Assembly (NCBI GenBank): GCA_002508705.1 | Contig: DAYL01000032.1 | Location: 99,746 to 163,745, forward strand | Length of the DNA: 64,000 nt | Direction: 5' to 3' | DNA from: Methanoculleus sp. UBA374 | GTDB lineage: Archaea > Halobacteriota > Methanomicrobia > Methanomicrobiales > Methanoculleaceae | Shown here: positions 8,757 to 17,660 of the stretch, piece by piece | Layout: each line of letters opens with the position of its first letter | How positions within the stretch are numbered: position 1 is the stretch's first letter | Made by a program: the position numbers and the translations under genes | The notes under the pieces: model-generated | What the model was told of the DNA's origin: nothing | What the model saw: only the letters and a program-made list of their open reading frames with translations | Database searches by the model: none

Positions 8757-10052
8757 CTACCCCCGCTCCAGGGTGCAGGTCATGCAGTGGGGGCCGCCGT
8801 AGCCTCCCGTCAGGTTTTCAAGACGGAGCGGGCAGACCTCGATATCGTGCCGGTAGAACTCCGCCTTGTGCGGGAAGACCTGCCCCTCGTTCCGGACCCG
8901 GCGGTGATCCTCCTTTGCCTGCAAAAAGAGCCGTCCGTAGCGCCGCGGATCGCGGGCGGCCTTCCGCTCCAGGTTCCGGAGCACCGTCCGCATCACGCGT
9001 TCCCCCTCCACTGCAAGGATGCTCCCGTCCCGGACGCAGAGGACGTTTGCGGCGTAGGCGAGCTGCTCCAGGATCGAGAGGTCGATCACGGAAAACCCCT
9101 TTGACCGGACGTAGTCGTAGAGGTTCGCGACCTCGCCCGACGGTTCGTAGCCGCCGCCCGCCCTCTGGTAGACATCGACCCGCGCCCGCCGGAGGAGGAC
9201 CGCAGAGCCGATCACCACGCCGCTCCCCGCGACGTTGAAGTAGGTATCGAGGTGCATATCGACCATCGGGTCGGGCCGGTCGCCCGGGATGAGCGGGTGA
9301 CCGGGCTGGCGGACGACGCCGATCTCGTCGAACCCCGGGGCGCAGCCGAGGAACTGACGTATCCCGTCCTGGTTTGTCCGGTCGCCGGTGCCGACGAGAG
9401 CGAACTCCCCCATCGGCATGAAGTCGCCGCCCTCAAACGTTCCCGGCTCCTGCACCGCCCCGACGACCGGGACGCCGAGGACCTCCCAGAGGAGCCGGGT
9501 GAACCCGGGTTCCCGGGTCCGCTGCCGTTTTGCCGGCCGGGCGACAACAAGACCGCAGTCGGTCACCGCCTGCTGGTCGCGCATGAAGTAGAGGTTTGCA
9601 AGCGGCTCCTGCCCCAGTACCCGGACATCCACCCCTCCCCGCCCCACCTCGATGACCGGGTTCAAGAGAAGGAGCGTGAAGAAGTGCTGAGAATCCAGGG
9701 CATCGGCGTTCTCCGCCATGCTCCGGCGGGCCTCCTCCACCTCCCGCTTCCCGCCCCGGAGGGTGACGGTCTCGTATGCCAGATCAACGAGTCGCCGGCG
9801 CACCGCCGGGTCGTGGTCGGCGGCATCGAGGATCGTCTCCTTGAACCGGAGCACCCGGACCCCGAACTCCTCCCGGAGGGTGCGTTCGAGGTGATCGTGC
9901 TCCCGGCGCGCTTCGTAGCGGCTGAACGCCCTCTCGTAAAGTGCCGCATACGGCTCCAGCAGCCCGAAAAACATCTCGATCCCCGGACGGTGGATGACAA
10001 CCTTCCGGAGGGTGTCCCACTCCGCCCGCACTCCCGCTGCCATCCCGCTCAC
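8757..10052 (-). CDS. arcA: Arginine deiminase
   Basis: The 431-residue protein matches the guanidino-modifying enzyme fold: EWDTLRKVVIHRPG at the start, FEGGDFMPMGE (substrate Asp/Glu), HLDTYFNVAG (catalytic His) and a C-terminal GGPHCMTCTLERG with the nucleophilic cysteine. It hydrolyses arginine to citrulline and ammonia in the cytoplasm. It overlaps the upstream small membrane gene at its GTG start and abuts arcC. The length is close to bacterial ADI (about 410). Agmatine deiminase is less likely because of the C-terminal HCM arrangement and the arcC partner. Confidence 0.92.
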   Translation of the reverse strand: MSGMAAGVRAEWDTLRKVVIHRPGIEMFFGLLEPYAALYERAFSRYEARREHDHLERTLREEFGVRVLRFKETILDAADHDPAVRRRLVDLAYETVTLRGGKREVEEARRSMAENADALDSQHFFTLLLLNPVIEVGRGGVDVRVLGQEPLANLYFMRDQQAVTDCGLVVARPAKRQRTREPGFTRLLWEVLGVPVVGAVQEPGTFEGGDFMPMGEFALVGTGDRTNQDGIRQFLGCAPGFDEIGVVRQPGHPLIPGDRPDPMVDMHLDTYFNVAGSGVVIGSAVLLRRARVDVYQRAGGGYEPSGEVANLYDYVRSKGFSVIDLSILEQLAYAANVLCVRDGSILAVEGERVMRTVLRNLERKAARDPRRYGRLFLQAKEDHRRVRNEGQVFPHKAEFYRHDIEVCPLRLENLTGGYGGPHCMTCTLERG

Positions 10053-10213
10053 CGCCCGCGCCGGGGAGCGGCAAAGAAATACGCGATCATCACGCCGACG
10101 GCCGTCGCGACCGCGAGTTCCCAGTTCACCCTCCCGCCGACGGCGAAACTGATTCCGGCAAAGACGGCAAACGCAAGCACGCCATAGAGGAGGAGTTTAA
10201 CGTATCGATGCAT
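10049..10213 (-). CDS. Small membrane protein upstream of arcA
   Basis: The 54-residue frame starts at ATG 10213 and its TGA overlaps the GTG of arcA. The sequence has two hydrophobic stretches, YVKLLLYGVLAFAVFAGISFAV and LAVATAVGVMIAYFFAA, separated by a short polar turn, and ends in arginines. This is the pattern of a two-helix inner-membrane protein with positive ends. A longer frame to 10375 has no matching features. Overlap with arcA suggests cotranscription; a role in arginine uptake would be speculation. Confidence 0.6.
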   Translation of the reverse strand: MHRYVKLLLYGVLAFAVFAGISFAVGGRVNWELAVATAVGVMIAYFFAAPRRGR

Positions 10214-10375
10214 CCGGGGGACACCCTCACCCGAGGAGGGGATAAACCTGTCGCGGCCCGGGCACCGGGGTCGAGGGCGGCTCGCCTCCGGCTCCGCAGA
10301 GATAAAACCGTAAGAATTATTATTCGAGGGAACAACCGGGACGCAGGAAATATTATCCATCACGGAGGTGTTCAC

Positions 10376-10576
10376 ATGAGGATCCGACGCTACAAACCCC
10401 CGATCTCAACGACCGTAAAACCGTTCAGAATAGTGCGACGACTGCAGCGCAACCCGACCTACATCCCGCTCAGGATCGGCCCGGCGGTGAACGCCGCCGT
10501 TCTCGCGGCCCTTTCGGCGACATCGGCAATGTCGGGGATGATCCTCGGGTTCTGCATGCGCCTCGCGGGGCTTTGA
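10376..10576 (+). CDS. Small basic protein with a hydrophobic C-terminal half
   Basis: A 66-residue frame begins at ATG 10376 behind CACGGAGGTG, a strong ribosome site that fixes the start well downstream of the longer frame at 10208. The first 40 residues are rich in arginine and lysine (MRIRRYKPP, FRIVRRLQRNP). The rest is small and hydrophobic (AVNAAVLAALSATSAMSGMILGF). This layout suggests a membrane-associated or tail-anchored peptide. I recognise no family. Confidence 0.55.
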   Translation: MRIRRYKPPISTTVKPFRIVRRLQRNPTYIPLRIGPAVNAAVLAALSATSAMSGMILGFCMRLAGL

Positions 10577-10608
10577 CGCCCCGGCCGGGAGCCTCTCTTT
10601 TCCGTCCG

Positions 10609-11100
10609 TCACAGACCGATAAGATCCATTACCCAGAACCCGAACCGGACCAGCCCCAGCCGCAACGTCCCGATGAAGGTCTCTCCCTTGATCGTGACGG
10701 TGCCGTTTTGCATCGCCGCCCGGAAGGCATCGAACGGCCGGTCGGACACCATGACCTCCTCCACCGTCTCCGGATCGGTGGTCACCGTGACGATCGGGTC
10801 CGGGCAGCCCTTTGCATCGAACTGGACGATCTTGCCGTCCTTGAAGGTGATCCCGATGACCAGCACGCCATCGGGGGACTCGACGTGGAGGTCGACTCTC
10901 TCGTTCTCGAACGGCCCGGTCACCCATCCCGGGAGACGGTCGGCATATTCGTTGTAAGTCAGGGTATACTCCCGCATCGCAAAGAGGAGGTTCACCTCTT
11001 CCGGGGTCAGATCGGCGTTGTCGACCACGAGTCCGCCTCCCGCCGTCACAAGCGCCAGCACCGCAAGGAAGGCAACAGCCGCCCGAAGGGACGAAGTCAT
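10609..11100 (-). CDS. Secreted protein, possibly SCP2-like fold
   Basis: The 163-residue protein starts with a signal peptide or anchor (SLRAAVAFLAVLALVTAGGGLVV). The exported part has DGVLVIGITFKDGKIVQFDAKG, then VTVTTDPETVEEVMVSDRPFDAFRAAMQNGTVTIKGE. That order, a strand pair followed by a helix and a GTVTIKG turn, resembles SCP2-type lipid-carrier domains. The likeness is structural and from memory, so it is only a suggestion. The C-terminus is again hydrophobic (LVRFGFWVMDLIGL). It stands alone on its strand. Confidence 0.55.
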   Translation of the reverse strand: MTSSLRAAVAFLAVLALVTAGGGLVVDNADLTPEEVNLLFAMREYTLTYNEYADRLPGWVTGPFENERVDLHVESPDGVLVIGITFKDGKIVQFDAKGCPDPIVTVTTDPETVEEVMVSDRPFDAFRAAMQNGTVTIKGETFIGTLRLGLVRFGFWVMDLIGL

Positions 11101-11464
11101 CGCCGCTCACTCCCCCGTTCTTTCTCCGGGAGCATCCGCTCTTCCCGTTTCAGCACGCTGGCGCCGAGAGCGGCGCTATAGACCGGAGGGGCTCCCGGAC
11201 CGCCGTTGTCGTGGAGAAGATCGCAGTCGCGCATACCATCTCTGAGAGGGGATGGGGAGGTTCTGGTATTTTTGAATTGCTGTTGGGACCGGCCGCAGGA
11301 GGGATGCCGAAACGGTAAAACCGTCCCGGACCCGCACCCTGAGGCGAGACGGAGCGAAGGCCCCGGAGACCGCGCAAACATCCCGGCGGTCCGGTGCATA
11401 GCGACAGGGAAAAGGAGATATGACGGCGCTGTGTATGTAGGAATACGGGAGCGGATGGTGGCCG
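11101..11464. other. Intergenic region ahead of the drug-type ABC exporter
   Basis: No gene is supported here. The minus-strand frames at 11097-11399 and 11150-11773 are shadows without ribosome sites. It probably holds the divergent promoters of the secreted protein and the exporter. An AT-richer patch (GGTATTTTTGAATTG) lies near 11270. Confidence 0.4.
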
Positions 11465-12415
11465 ATGGGAGAGGACAATATCATCGAAGTGCAGGACCTC
11501 GAACATACGTTCAACGGCTTTGCCGCGGTGCGCGGAATCAGTTTTGCCGTCAAAAAAGGCGAGATATTCTCCTTCCTCGGCCCCAACGGCGCGGGCAAGA
11601 GCACCACCATCAACATCCTGACGACGCTCCTTCCCCTCCAGAAAGGCACGGTGCGGGTGGCCGGCCATGACGTCGCACGAGCGCCCGAACAGGTCCGGAA
11701 ATCCATCGGCATCGTCTTCCAGGAGAACGTGCTCGACCGCGACCTCACCGTCCGGGAGACGATGGAGTTTCACGGGCGGCTCTACGCCATCCCCCGCGAC
11801 GAGCGGCGGCGGCGGATCGACGACCTGCTCCGGGTCGTGGAGCTCGAAACTAAACGGGACGAACTGACGAAGAATCTCTCCGGCGGGATGAAACGCCGGC
11901 TCCAGATCGCGCGCGGCCTCTTAACCCGGCCGACGGTCCTCTTCCTGGACGAACCGACGCAGGGGCTCGATCCCCAGACGCGGATGCGGATATGGGAGTA
12001 CATCCGGCAGGTGAACGGGGCCGGGACGACGATCTTCCTGACGACACACTACATGGAGGAGGCCGATATGCTCTCCGACCGGATCAGCATCATCGACCAC
12101 GGAGAGATCATCGTCTCCGGCACACCGGAGGAGCTTAAAAACACCCTCGGCGAGGATGTCGTCTACCTGGAGACCGGGGACGACCGAAAAGCGCGGGAAG
12201 CCCTCGGGGGGATCGGGGAGATCCGGTCGGTCACGAAGTCGCCCCGGGGCCTCTCAATCACAATCTCGACCGACGGGAGCCGCTGTCTCCCGCAGATCGT
12301 CGATGCGGTGCACGGCGCCGGGATCGCTATCAGGAGCATAAACCTCAAGAAACCGACGATGGACGACGTTTTCGTGTATTATACCGGCAGGGAACTGCGG
12401 GACACCGGGGTGTGA
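11465..12415 (+). CDS. ABC transporter ATP-binding protein, DrrA type
   Basis: The 316-residue protein has Walker A LGPNGAGKSTTINIL, Q-loop VFQENVLDRDLTV, signature LSGGMKRRLQIARGL, Walker B VLFLDEPTQGLDPQTR and switch histidine TTHYMEEAD. The GMKRR variant and the long C-terminal tail (residues about 230-316) are typical of daunorubicin-resistance-like exporters. It supplies ATP-driven force to the ABC-2 permease encoded next, with which it shares a four-base GTGA overlap. The substrate is unknown. Confidence 0.92.
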   Translation: MGEDNIIEVQDLEHTFNGFAAVRGISFAVKKGEIFSFLGPNGAGKSTTINILTTLLPLQKGTVRVAGHDVARAPEQVRKSIGIVFQENVLDRDLTVRETMEFHGRLYAIPRDERRRRIDDLLRVVELETKRDELTKNLSGGMKRRLQIARGLLTRPTVLFLDEPTQGLDPQTRMRIWEYIRQVNGAGTTIFLTTHYMEEADMLSDRISIIDHGEIIVSGTPEELKNTLGEDVVYLETGDDRKAREALGGIGEIRSVTKSPRGLSITISTDGSRCLPQIVDAVHGAGIAIRSINLKKPTMDDVFVYYTGRELRDTGV

Positions 12416-13257
12416 GCACCACGGCGTGGGAGTTCCTTACCATCTACCGGCGGGAGATGATCCGGTTCGTCCGGTTCAGGACGCAGCTCTTTACATCACT
12501 CCTGCAGCCGGCGCTCTGGATGGCGTTCTTCGGCGTCGCGATGTCCTCGAATTTCAACCAGTTCACTTCGGCCATCCCGGTCCCGGCGGGCGTCGTTCCG
12601 GTCGACTATCTCACCTTCATGGCCGCCGGAGTGATCGCGATGACGACCCTCTTTACGAGCCTCTTCGGCGGAATCAGCCTCCTTTTCGATAAAAATTGGG
12701 GGTTGATGCGGGAGATGCTCGCGAGCCCCATGCCCCGGACCCATATCATGATGGGGGTCAGCCTCTCGGGGATCACGAAATCGTTCATCCAGGTGGGCGT
12801 CATCATGGTGTTCGGGGCCCTCCTCGGGGTGCGGTTCTTCTCCGGGTTTTCGGCCGCCCGGCTCGCCCTCGCGGTCCTCGGGATATTCGCGTTCGTCGGC
12901 GTCTTTTCGCTCGGATTCCTGCTCTTCTCCTCCGCTCTCTCGATGCGCCTTGAAAGCCCCGAAGGGCTGCAGGGGGTAATAACGCTCCTCACCCTGCCGA
13001 TCTTCTTCGTCTCGAACGCTCTCTACCCGGTCCAGGCGTTTCCGCCTCTCCTGGAGACCCTCTCGCTCTACAACCCGCTCACGCACCTGGTCAACGGGAT
13101 CCGCTACTTCGCCCTCGGAGACGACTTCTTCGCCGTCGGCGCCCACTACGCCTACACCACGGCCGACGTCTTCGTATCGTTCGCTTACCTTGCGGTCTTT
13201 GCAGCGGTGATGTACCTCCTCGCCCGCTGGACGTTTCAACGGGCGGTGGTTACCTGA
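12412..13257 (+). CDS. ABC-2 type transporter permease, DrrB type
   Basis: The 281-residue membrane protein starts with GTG overlapping the ATPase stop. It shows six hydrophobic segments and the ABC-2 conserved region: YLTFMAAGVIAMTTLFTSLFGG, DKNWGLMREMLASPMPR, and near the C-terminus PIFFVSNALYPVQAFPPLLETLSLYNPLTHLVNGIRY. It forms the membrane part of an exporter with the DrrA-type ATPase, perhaps for lipids or a hydrophobic compound. Confidence 0.92.
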   Translation: MSTTAWEFLTIYRREMIRFVRFRTQLFTSLLQPALWMAFFGVAMSSNFNQFTSAIPVPAGVVPVDYLTFMAAGVIAMTTLFTSLFGGISLLFDKNWGLMREMLASPMPRTHIMMGVSLSGITKSFIQVGVIMVFGALLGVRFFSGFSAARLALAVLGIFAFVGVFSLGFLLFSSALSMRLESPEGLQGVITLLTLPIFFVSNALYPVQAFPPLLETLSLYNPLTHLVNGIRYFALGDDFFAVGAHYAYTTADVFVSFAYLAVFAAVMYLLARWTFQRAVVT

Positions 13258-13348
13258 CCGATGACGGAGAGAGGCTGTCACCGTCTCGAACAATCGGCCG
13301 TATCTTTCTTATCCCCTGCAGAAGAAAAATACACAAGAGAGGGGAGCA

Positions 13349-14452
13349 ATGGCAGACGTCTACTTCGCGAATCTCAGGGCAAGGAGCCACCACGAGAGCA
13401 AGATTCAGAAGATCCGCCGCCTTTTCGATGCGGCCGGGCTCGGCGAGGTCGTCCGGCCGGGAGACCTTACGGCCGTCAAACTGCACGTCGGGGAGCGGGG
13501 GTGCGACACCTACCTGCACCCGGTCTTTGCCCGGCAGGTGGTCGATAAGGTGAAGGAACGGGGGGCGCGCCCGTTCATCACCGATACCGCCACCCTCTAC
13601 GCGGGGAGCCGGGCCGATGCCGTCGGGCATACCGTCACCGCCATCGAGCACGGCTTCGCCTACGCGGTTGCCGGAGCCCCGGTGATCGTTGCCGACGGCC
13701 TTTCGGGCGGCTACTGGAGGGAGGTCGCGGTCGACGGGAAGCACTTCCGGAGCGTCCGGATCGCGGGCAGCATCCTCGACGCCGACAGCATGATCATCCT
13801 CTCGCACGTCAAGGGTCACGACACCGCCGGAGTCGGGGGCGCGATCAAGAACCTGGGAATGGGTTGCGCCCCGCCCTCGGGGAAGGCGGAGCAGCACGCC
13901 GCCCGGCCGTGCCTGGAGGGGGAGAACTGCATCGGATGCGGTCGGTGCACCCTGGTCTGTCCGCAGGCGGCTATGACGGTCGTTGAAGGAAAGGCGCTCT
14001 TCAACCCGGAGCACTGTGTCGGGTGCGGGGATTGCGTGCGCGCCTGTCCCGAGGGAGCGATCGATTTCGACTGGACGACGGAGATCCGGCCGTTCCTGGA
14101 GCGGCTCTGCGAGTACGCCCTCGGCGCCGTCCGCGGGAAACCCGGGAGGGTGGGCTACATCAACTTCCTCCTCAACATCACCCCGGACTGCGACTGCCTG
14201 CCCTGGAGCGACGCGGCAATCGTCCCGGACATCGGCATCCTTGCATCGACCGACCCGGTTGCGATCGACCGCGCGAGCATCGACCTCATCAACGGCCAGC
14301 AGGGGTTCGCCGGGACGCACCTTGCAGCGAACCTTGCGCCGGGAGAAGACAAGTTTAAGGGGGTCTGGGACTACACGGACGACGACTACCAGATCGCTTA
14401 CGCGGCCGCTATCGGCCTCGGGGAAGCGGTCTACCGTCTGATTGAGGTGTGA
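13349..14452 (+). CDS. DUF362 protein with two [4Fe-4S] ferredoxin clusters
   Basis: The 367-residue protein starts behind GAGAGGGGAG. The N-terminal and C-terminal parts form a DUF362 domain (VKLHVGERG, ILSHVKGHDTAGVGGAIKNLGMGC, then LASTDPVAIDRASIDLI). A dicluster ferredoxin insert sits near residues 190-235: CIGCGRCTLVCP and CVGCGDCVRACP. Such proteins are cytoplasmic redox proteins of unknown reaction, common in anaerobes. The next gene is an iron-sulfur flavoprotein, so the two may share an electron path. Fusion of the ferredoxin insert into DUF362 is normal for the family. Confidence 0.88.
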   Translation: MADVYFANLRARSHHESKIQKIRRLFDAAGLGEVVRPGDLTAVKLHVGERGCDTYLHPVFARQVVDKVKERGARPFITDTATLYAGSRADAVGHTVTAIEHGFAYAVAGAPVIVADGLSGGYWREVAVDGKHFRSVRIAGSILDADSMIILSHVKGHDTAGVGGAIKNLGMGCAPPSGKAEQHAARPCLEGENCIGCGRCTLVCPQAAMTVVEGKALFNPEHCVGCGDCVRACPEGAIDFDWTTEIRPFLERLCEYALGAVRGKPGRVGYINFLLNITPDCDCLPWSDAAIVPDIGILASTDPVAIDRASIDLINGQQGFAGTHLAANLAPGEDKFKGVWDYTDDDYQIAYAAAIGLGEAVYRLIEV

Positions 14453-14453
14453 G

Positions 14454-15023
14454 ATGACGACCGGAACCGTGGTGCTGCTCTGCGGGAGCCCCCGGCGCGA
14501 GGGGAACACCGAACGGGTGCTTGGGGCGTGCGCAAAGGTCCTCGAACGCGAGGGGCTCAGAACCGAGACGGTGCTGCTTGCAGGGCGGCGCATCCTTTCC
14601 TGCACCGCCTGCGGGCTCTGCAGCGAGGGGGAGTGCGCCCTCGACGACGACGTAAACGAGATCATCACTATGATCCGGGAGGCGGACGGGTTTATCGTGG
14701 GGGCTCCGGTCTACTTCGGGACCGCACGGGGTGACGTTACGGCGGCGCTGCAGCGGATAGGGATGGTCTCGACGGCGTCGGACTCGTTCCTCTCGCGGAA
14801 GGTCGGCGGCCCGATCGTTGTGGCGCGACGCGGGGGGCATACCGCAACGCTCCAAGAACTACTGATGTTCTACCTCATGAACGACATGATCGTGCCGGGC
14901 TCGACCTACTGGAACATGGTCTTCGGGCTGGAGCCGGGGGAGGCCTTAAACGACGAAGAAGGGATGCGGACGATCCGGCGGTTCGCCGAGAACGTGGCGT
15001 TCCTGATCGAAAAACTGCGTTAG
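14454..15023 (+). CDS. Iron-sulfur flavoprotein (NADPH-dependent FMN reductase family)
   Basis: I start at ATG 14454 because GAGGTG lies just ahead; a TTG four codons earlier is weaker. The 189-residue protein has the flavodoxin-like FMN loop LCGSPRREGNTERVL and GAPVYFGTARGDVTAAL. Near residue 50, CTACGLCSEGEC gives the compact CX2CX2CX4C cluster motif known from methanogen iron-sulfur flavoprotein Isf. Isf-type enzymes take electrons from ferredoxin and reduce oxygen species. It follows the DUF362 gene by one base. Confidence 0.88.
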   Translation: MTTGTVVLLCGSPRREGNTERVLGACAKVLEREGLRTETVLLAGRRILSCTACGLCSEGECALDDDVNEIITMIREADGFIVGAPVYFGTARGDVTAALQRIGMVSTASDSFLSRKVGGPIVVARRGGHTATLQELLMFYLMNDMIVPGSTYWNMVFGLEPGEALNDEEGMRTIRRFAENVAFLIEKLR

Positions 15024-15074
15024 AGGTCGGCGCCGGAGAAGAACCTTTTTCATTCTTCCGGGAGAGGGATCACC

Positions 15075-15422
15075 ATGGATCTTTCGTCCGAATCGATCAG
15101 CCCGGGTGTCGCGGATACGGCACCCCTGACCCGGCGGGAGATCGCCGACCTCCTGCCGGAAGTCCCGGCCTGGTCGCTCGAAGAGGGGCATCTCTGTGTC
15201 CGGTTCGCCTGCAAGGGGTTCAACGACGCCGTAACGCTCCTCCAGGAGATCGCTATGTTTGCCGCGCGGGAGAACCACGTCCCGGATATCGGCATCTGTC
15301 GGGGCCGGATCGTGGAGGTCGCCTGGTACACCTACGCCATCGGCGGGCTCTCCCGGAACGACTTTATCATGGCCGCACGGCTCTCCGAACGGCTCCGGGC
15401 CCGGCAGGGCGGGACCCTCTAA
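15075..15422 (+). CDS. 4a-hydroxytetrahydrobiopterin dehydratase (PCD/DCoH) family protein
   Basis: The 115-residue protein has the pterin carbinolamine dehydratase pattern: LTRREIADLLPEVPAWSLEE, FNDAVTLLQEIAMFAARENHVPDI and AIGGLSRNDFIMAARLSERL. The usual active-site histidine pair (HHP) reads NHVP here, so one histidine is replaced. In archaea without aromatic hydroxylases such proteins probably act on other pterins or have regulatory roles. The start follows GGGAGAGGGATCACC. It converges with trxA, whose 3' end overlaps its last codons. Confidence 0.82.
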   Translation: MDLSSESISPGVADTAPLTRREIADLLPEVPAWSLEEGHLCVRFACKGFNDAVTLLQEIAMFAARENHVPDIGICRGRIVEVAWYTYAIGGLSRNDFIMAARLSERLRARQGGTL

Positions 15423-15835
15423 CCGGTGCCGAAGGCCCGCATGACCCGTGCCTTGATGGCTTCTTTCGGGAGCGCACCGACCACCCGGTCGACGAGCATG
15501 CCGTTTGAGAAGAACAGGAGCGTCGGTATCGCCGTGACACTGAAACTCATCGCCATCCGTGGGTTTTCATCGACGTTGCACTTGGAAAAGGTCACCCTGC
15601 CAGCAAAGTCATGCGCAAGACCCTCGATCACCGGGGCCACCATCCGGCAGGGGCCGCACCATTCCGCCCAGACATCGACGACCAGGGAAGGGTGCTTTCG
15701 GAGGGTCTCCTGGAACGTATCGTCGGCGACCTCGATGACACCGCCCCTGTCGCCCCCGAGCCGCGCCTCCATCTCCCGGAGGCGCTCTTCCCGGAGCCGT
15801 TGCAGTTCGTCGTCCACCGGTCTTTTTTCATCCAT
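15419..15835 (-). CDS. trxA: Thioredoxin
   Basis: The 138-residue protein carries the WAEWCGPCRMVAPVIE active site near residue 60, the buried NVDENP segment, and the cis-proline in AIPTLLFFSNG. A charged helix of about 33 residues (LQRLREERLREMEARL) precedes the thioredoxin fold, an extension not found in the E. coli protein. It reduces protein disulfides in the cytoplasm. The gene ends four bases inside the convergent pterin dehydratase gene. Confidence 0.93.
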   Translation of the reverse strand: MDEKRPVDDELQRLREERLREMEARLGGDRGGVIEVADDTFQETLRKHPSLVVDVWAEWCGPCRMVAPVIEGLAHDFAGRVTFSKCNVDENPRMAMSFSVTAIPTLLFFSNGMLVDRVVGALPKEAIKARVMRAFGTG

Positions 15836-15898
15836 ACAGCGGAGGTATGGTCTACGCTCGTATTAAAGATTGGCTGCGAACCGGGGGTCCGTCCGGCA

Positions 15899-15912
15899 CA
15901 AAGGGTTATATC
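15899..15912 (+). promoter_or_regulatory. Probable BRE/TATA promoter of the tRNA gene
   Basis: CAAAGGGTTATAT lies about 40 bases ahead of the tRNA 5' end. A purine-rich stretch before TTATAT fits an archaeal BRE plus TATA box, which would place transcription start about 15 bases upstream of the mature tRNA. Confidence 0.45.
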
Positions 15913-15948
15913 CGAATACGTACAATATAGTATACCCGACAGATCGGA

Positions 15949-16023
15949 AGCGAGGTGGGGTAGTCAGGAAATCCCGGCGGGCTCATAACCCGTAGACCGA
16001 TGGTTCAAATCCATCCCTCGCTA
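15949..16023 (+). tRNA. Initiator tRNA-Met (CAT)
   Basis: A 75-base cloverleaf can be drawn. The acceptor stem AGCGAGG pairs with CCTCGCT, and the discriminator is A. The anticodon loop CTCATAA (anticodon CAT) lies between GCGGG and CCCGT. The T arm is GATGG, TTCAAAT, CCATC. The A1-U72 end pair and three consecutive G-C pairs at the base of the anticodon stem are features of archaeal initiator tRNA, distinguishing it from elongator Met or the CAT-bearing Ile tRNA. CCA is not encoded and no intron is seen. Confidence 0.92.
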
Positions 16024-16214
16024 TACTCACTTCTTCAATAATTTTCTGCAATCTTCGATTGATTTCATGTCCGGCGCGAATTCGCACGAGATCGCGCGCT
16101 GCTTTGCTGAAAAATCGGGCGGGAGCCAGGCGCGCGGGGCAACCGGGATGCCCGGTTCATCTCCGGGAAACGAAAATGGCGCTTCTTTATCCGGGAAAAC
16201 AGGAAAAGAACCGT

Positions 16215-17651
16215 CTATGACTGTTCCTTTCCGGCCCTGAAGGTCGAGAGGTCGGACTGACGGGTTCCGGCCACGTAGTCCACGACGCAGTGGCAGCTCT
16301 TCTCTCCCGGGATATCCACCGGGTAGCACCCGGTCAGGCACCCGGTGCAGAGGTTCTGCTCGCCGCACCCGATCGCTTCCACCAGGTCTTCAAGCGGGAT
16401 GTAGGTGAGCGACGTCGCACCGATGCTCTCCCGCACCGCCTCGGTATCCCTGCCGCTCGCGACGAGCTCCGCGCGGGTCGGCATATCCACCCCGAGGTAG
16501 CAGGGGGCGACGATCGGCGGGGAACCGACCCGAAGGTGGATCTCCGCTGCCCCCGCATCCCGGATCATGGTCACGATCCGGCGGGAGGTCGTCCCCCGGA
16601 CGATGCTGTCGTCGACGAGGACCACCCGCTTGTCCTTCAGGTTCCCCCTGACGGTGTTGAGTTTGATCCGCACGGCCCGCTCCCGCTGCTGCTGCGTCGG
16701 CATGATGAACGTCCGGCCCATGTAGCGGTTCTTCATCAGCCCTTCGACAAACGGGACCCCGGACCGTTCGGCGTAGCCGGCGGCGTAGGCGATGCCGGAG
16801 TCGGGGACCGGACAGGCCGTATCGGCCTCTATGGGGTTCGCATCGTAGAGTTTCTGCCCGATCCGACGCCGCACGTCGTAGACCAGCGTCCCGTCGATGA
16901 CCGAGTCGGCCCGGGCGAAGTAGATGTACTCGAAGATGCAGCGGGCCGTCCGGTTTGCGGTCGCGATCTGGATTGAAGAGAGCCCGGATTCATCGATACG
17001 GACAAGTTCTCCCGGCCGCACGTCCCGAATGAACGTGCCGTCCAGCGCGTCGACGGCCACGCTCTCCGAGGCGACGATGTAGCCCTGGTCGATGCCACCG
17101 ATACAGAGCGGCTTGATGCCGAGCGGGTCGCGGAAGGCGTAGACGGTGTCGTTTAAGAGTGCGACGACGGAGTAGGAGCCCCGCAGGCGCCGCATGCAGA
17201 ACCGGACGGCGTCCTCCATGCTCTTTGAAGTCCGGAGCGCATCGGCGATGATGTTTCCGATGATCTCGGTATCGGTCGTGGTACAGAAGATCTGGCCCCG
17301 GCGCTCGTACTCCTCCCGGAGTTCGGCCGTATTGACCAGGTTGCCGTTATGGGCGATCGAGAGGTTGAGTCCCTGATACCGGAAGTTGAACGGCTGAACG
17401 TTCTCCGGGACCTTCGACCCGGTCGTCGGGTAGCGGACGTGGCCGATTCCGACGGTTCCCCGCAGCTCCTGCAGGGTATGGCTGTTGAAGACCTCGGCAA
17501 CGAGCCCCTGGGCCTTATGCGTGTACAGGGTCGCGCCTTCAAAAGTAGAAATCCCCGCGCTCTCCTGCCCCCGGTGCTGGAGAGCGTACAGGGCATAATA
17601 CAGCGGAAACGAGACACCGCCAGCATCGACGATGCCAACGATACCACACAT
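16215..17651 (-). CDS. purF: Amidophosphoribosyltransferase
   Basis: The 478-residue protein begins MCGIVGI, so the cysteine after Met is the glutaminase nucleophile. Other marks are ALQHRGQESAGI, HNGNLVN, TDTEIIGNII, SYSVVALLND, and the PRPP-binding VVLVDDSIVRGTTSRRIV near residue 345. It makes phosphoribosylamine from PRPP and glutamine, the first step of purine synthesis. Cysteines near the C-terminus (CGEQNLCTGCLTGC) fit the Fe-S-containing class of PurF. It lies downstream of rpl37e; the PurM activity of the pathway is encoded at 20.8-21.8 kb. Confidence 0.96.
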   Translation of the reverse strand: MCGIVGIVDAGGVSFPLYYALYALQHRGQESAGISTFEGATLYTHKAQGLVAEVFNSHTLQELRGTVGIGHVRYPTTGSKVPENVQPFNFRYQGLNLSIAHNGNLVNTAELREEYERRGQIFCTTTDTEIIGNIIADALRTSKSMEDAVRFCMRRLRGSYSVVALLNDTVYAFRDPLGIKPLCIGGIDQGYIVASESVAVDALDGTFIRDVRPGELVRIDESGLSSIQIATANRTARCIFEYIYFARADSVIDGTLVYDVRRRIGQKLYDANPIEADTACPVPDSGIAYAAGYAERSGVPFVEGLMKNRYMGRTFIMPTQQQRERAVRIKLNTVRGNLKDKRVVLVDDSIVRGTTSRRIVTMIRDAGAAEIHLRVGSPPIVAPCYLGVDMPTRAELVASGRDTEAVRESIGATSLTYIPLEDLVEAIGCGEQNLCTGCLTGCYPVDIPGEKSCHCVVDYVAGTRQSDLSTFRAGKEQS

Positions 17652-17660
17652 GGTCCAGCT

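Noticed and set aside
13250-14668. 472-codon minus-strand open frame
   Set aside because: It lies fully antisense to the DUF362 and flavoprotein genes, has no family motifs and reflects high GC content.
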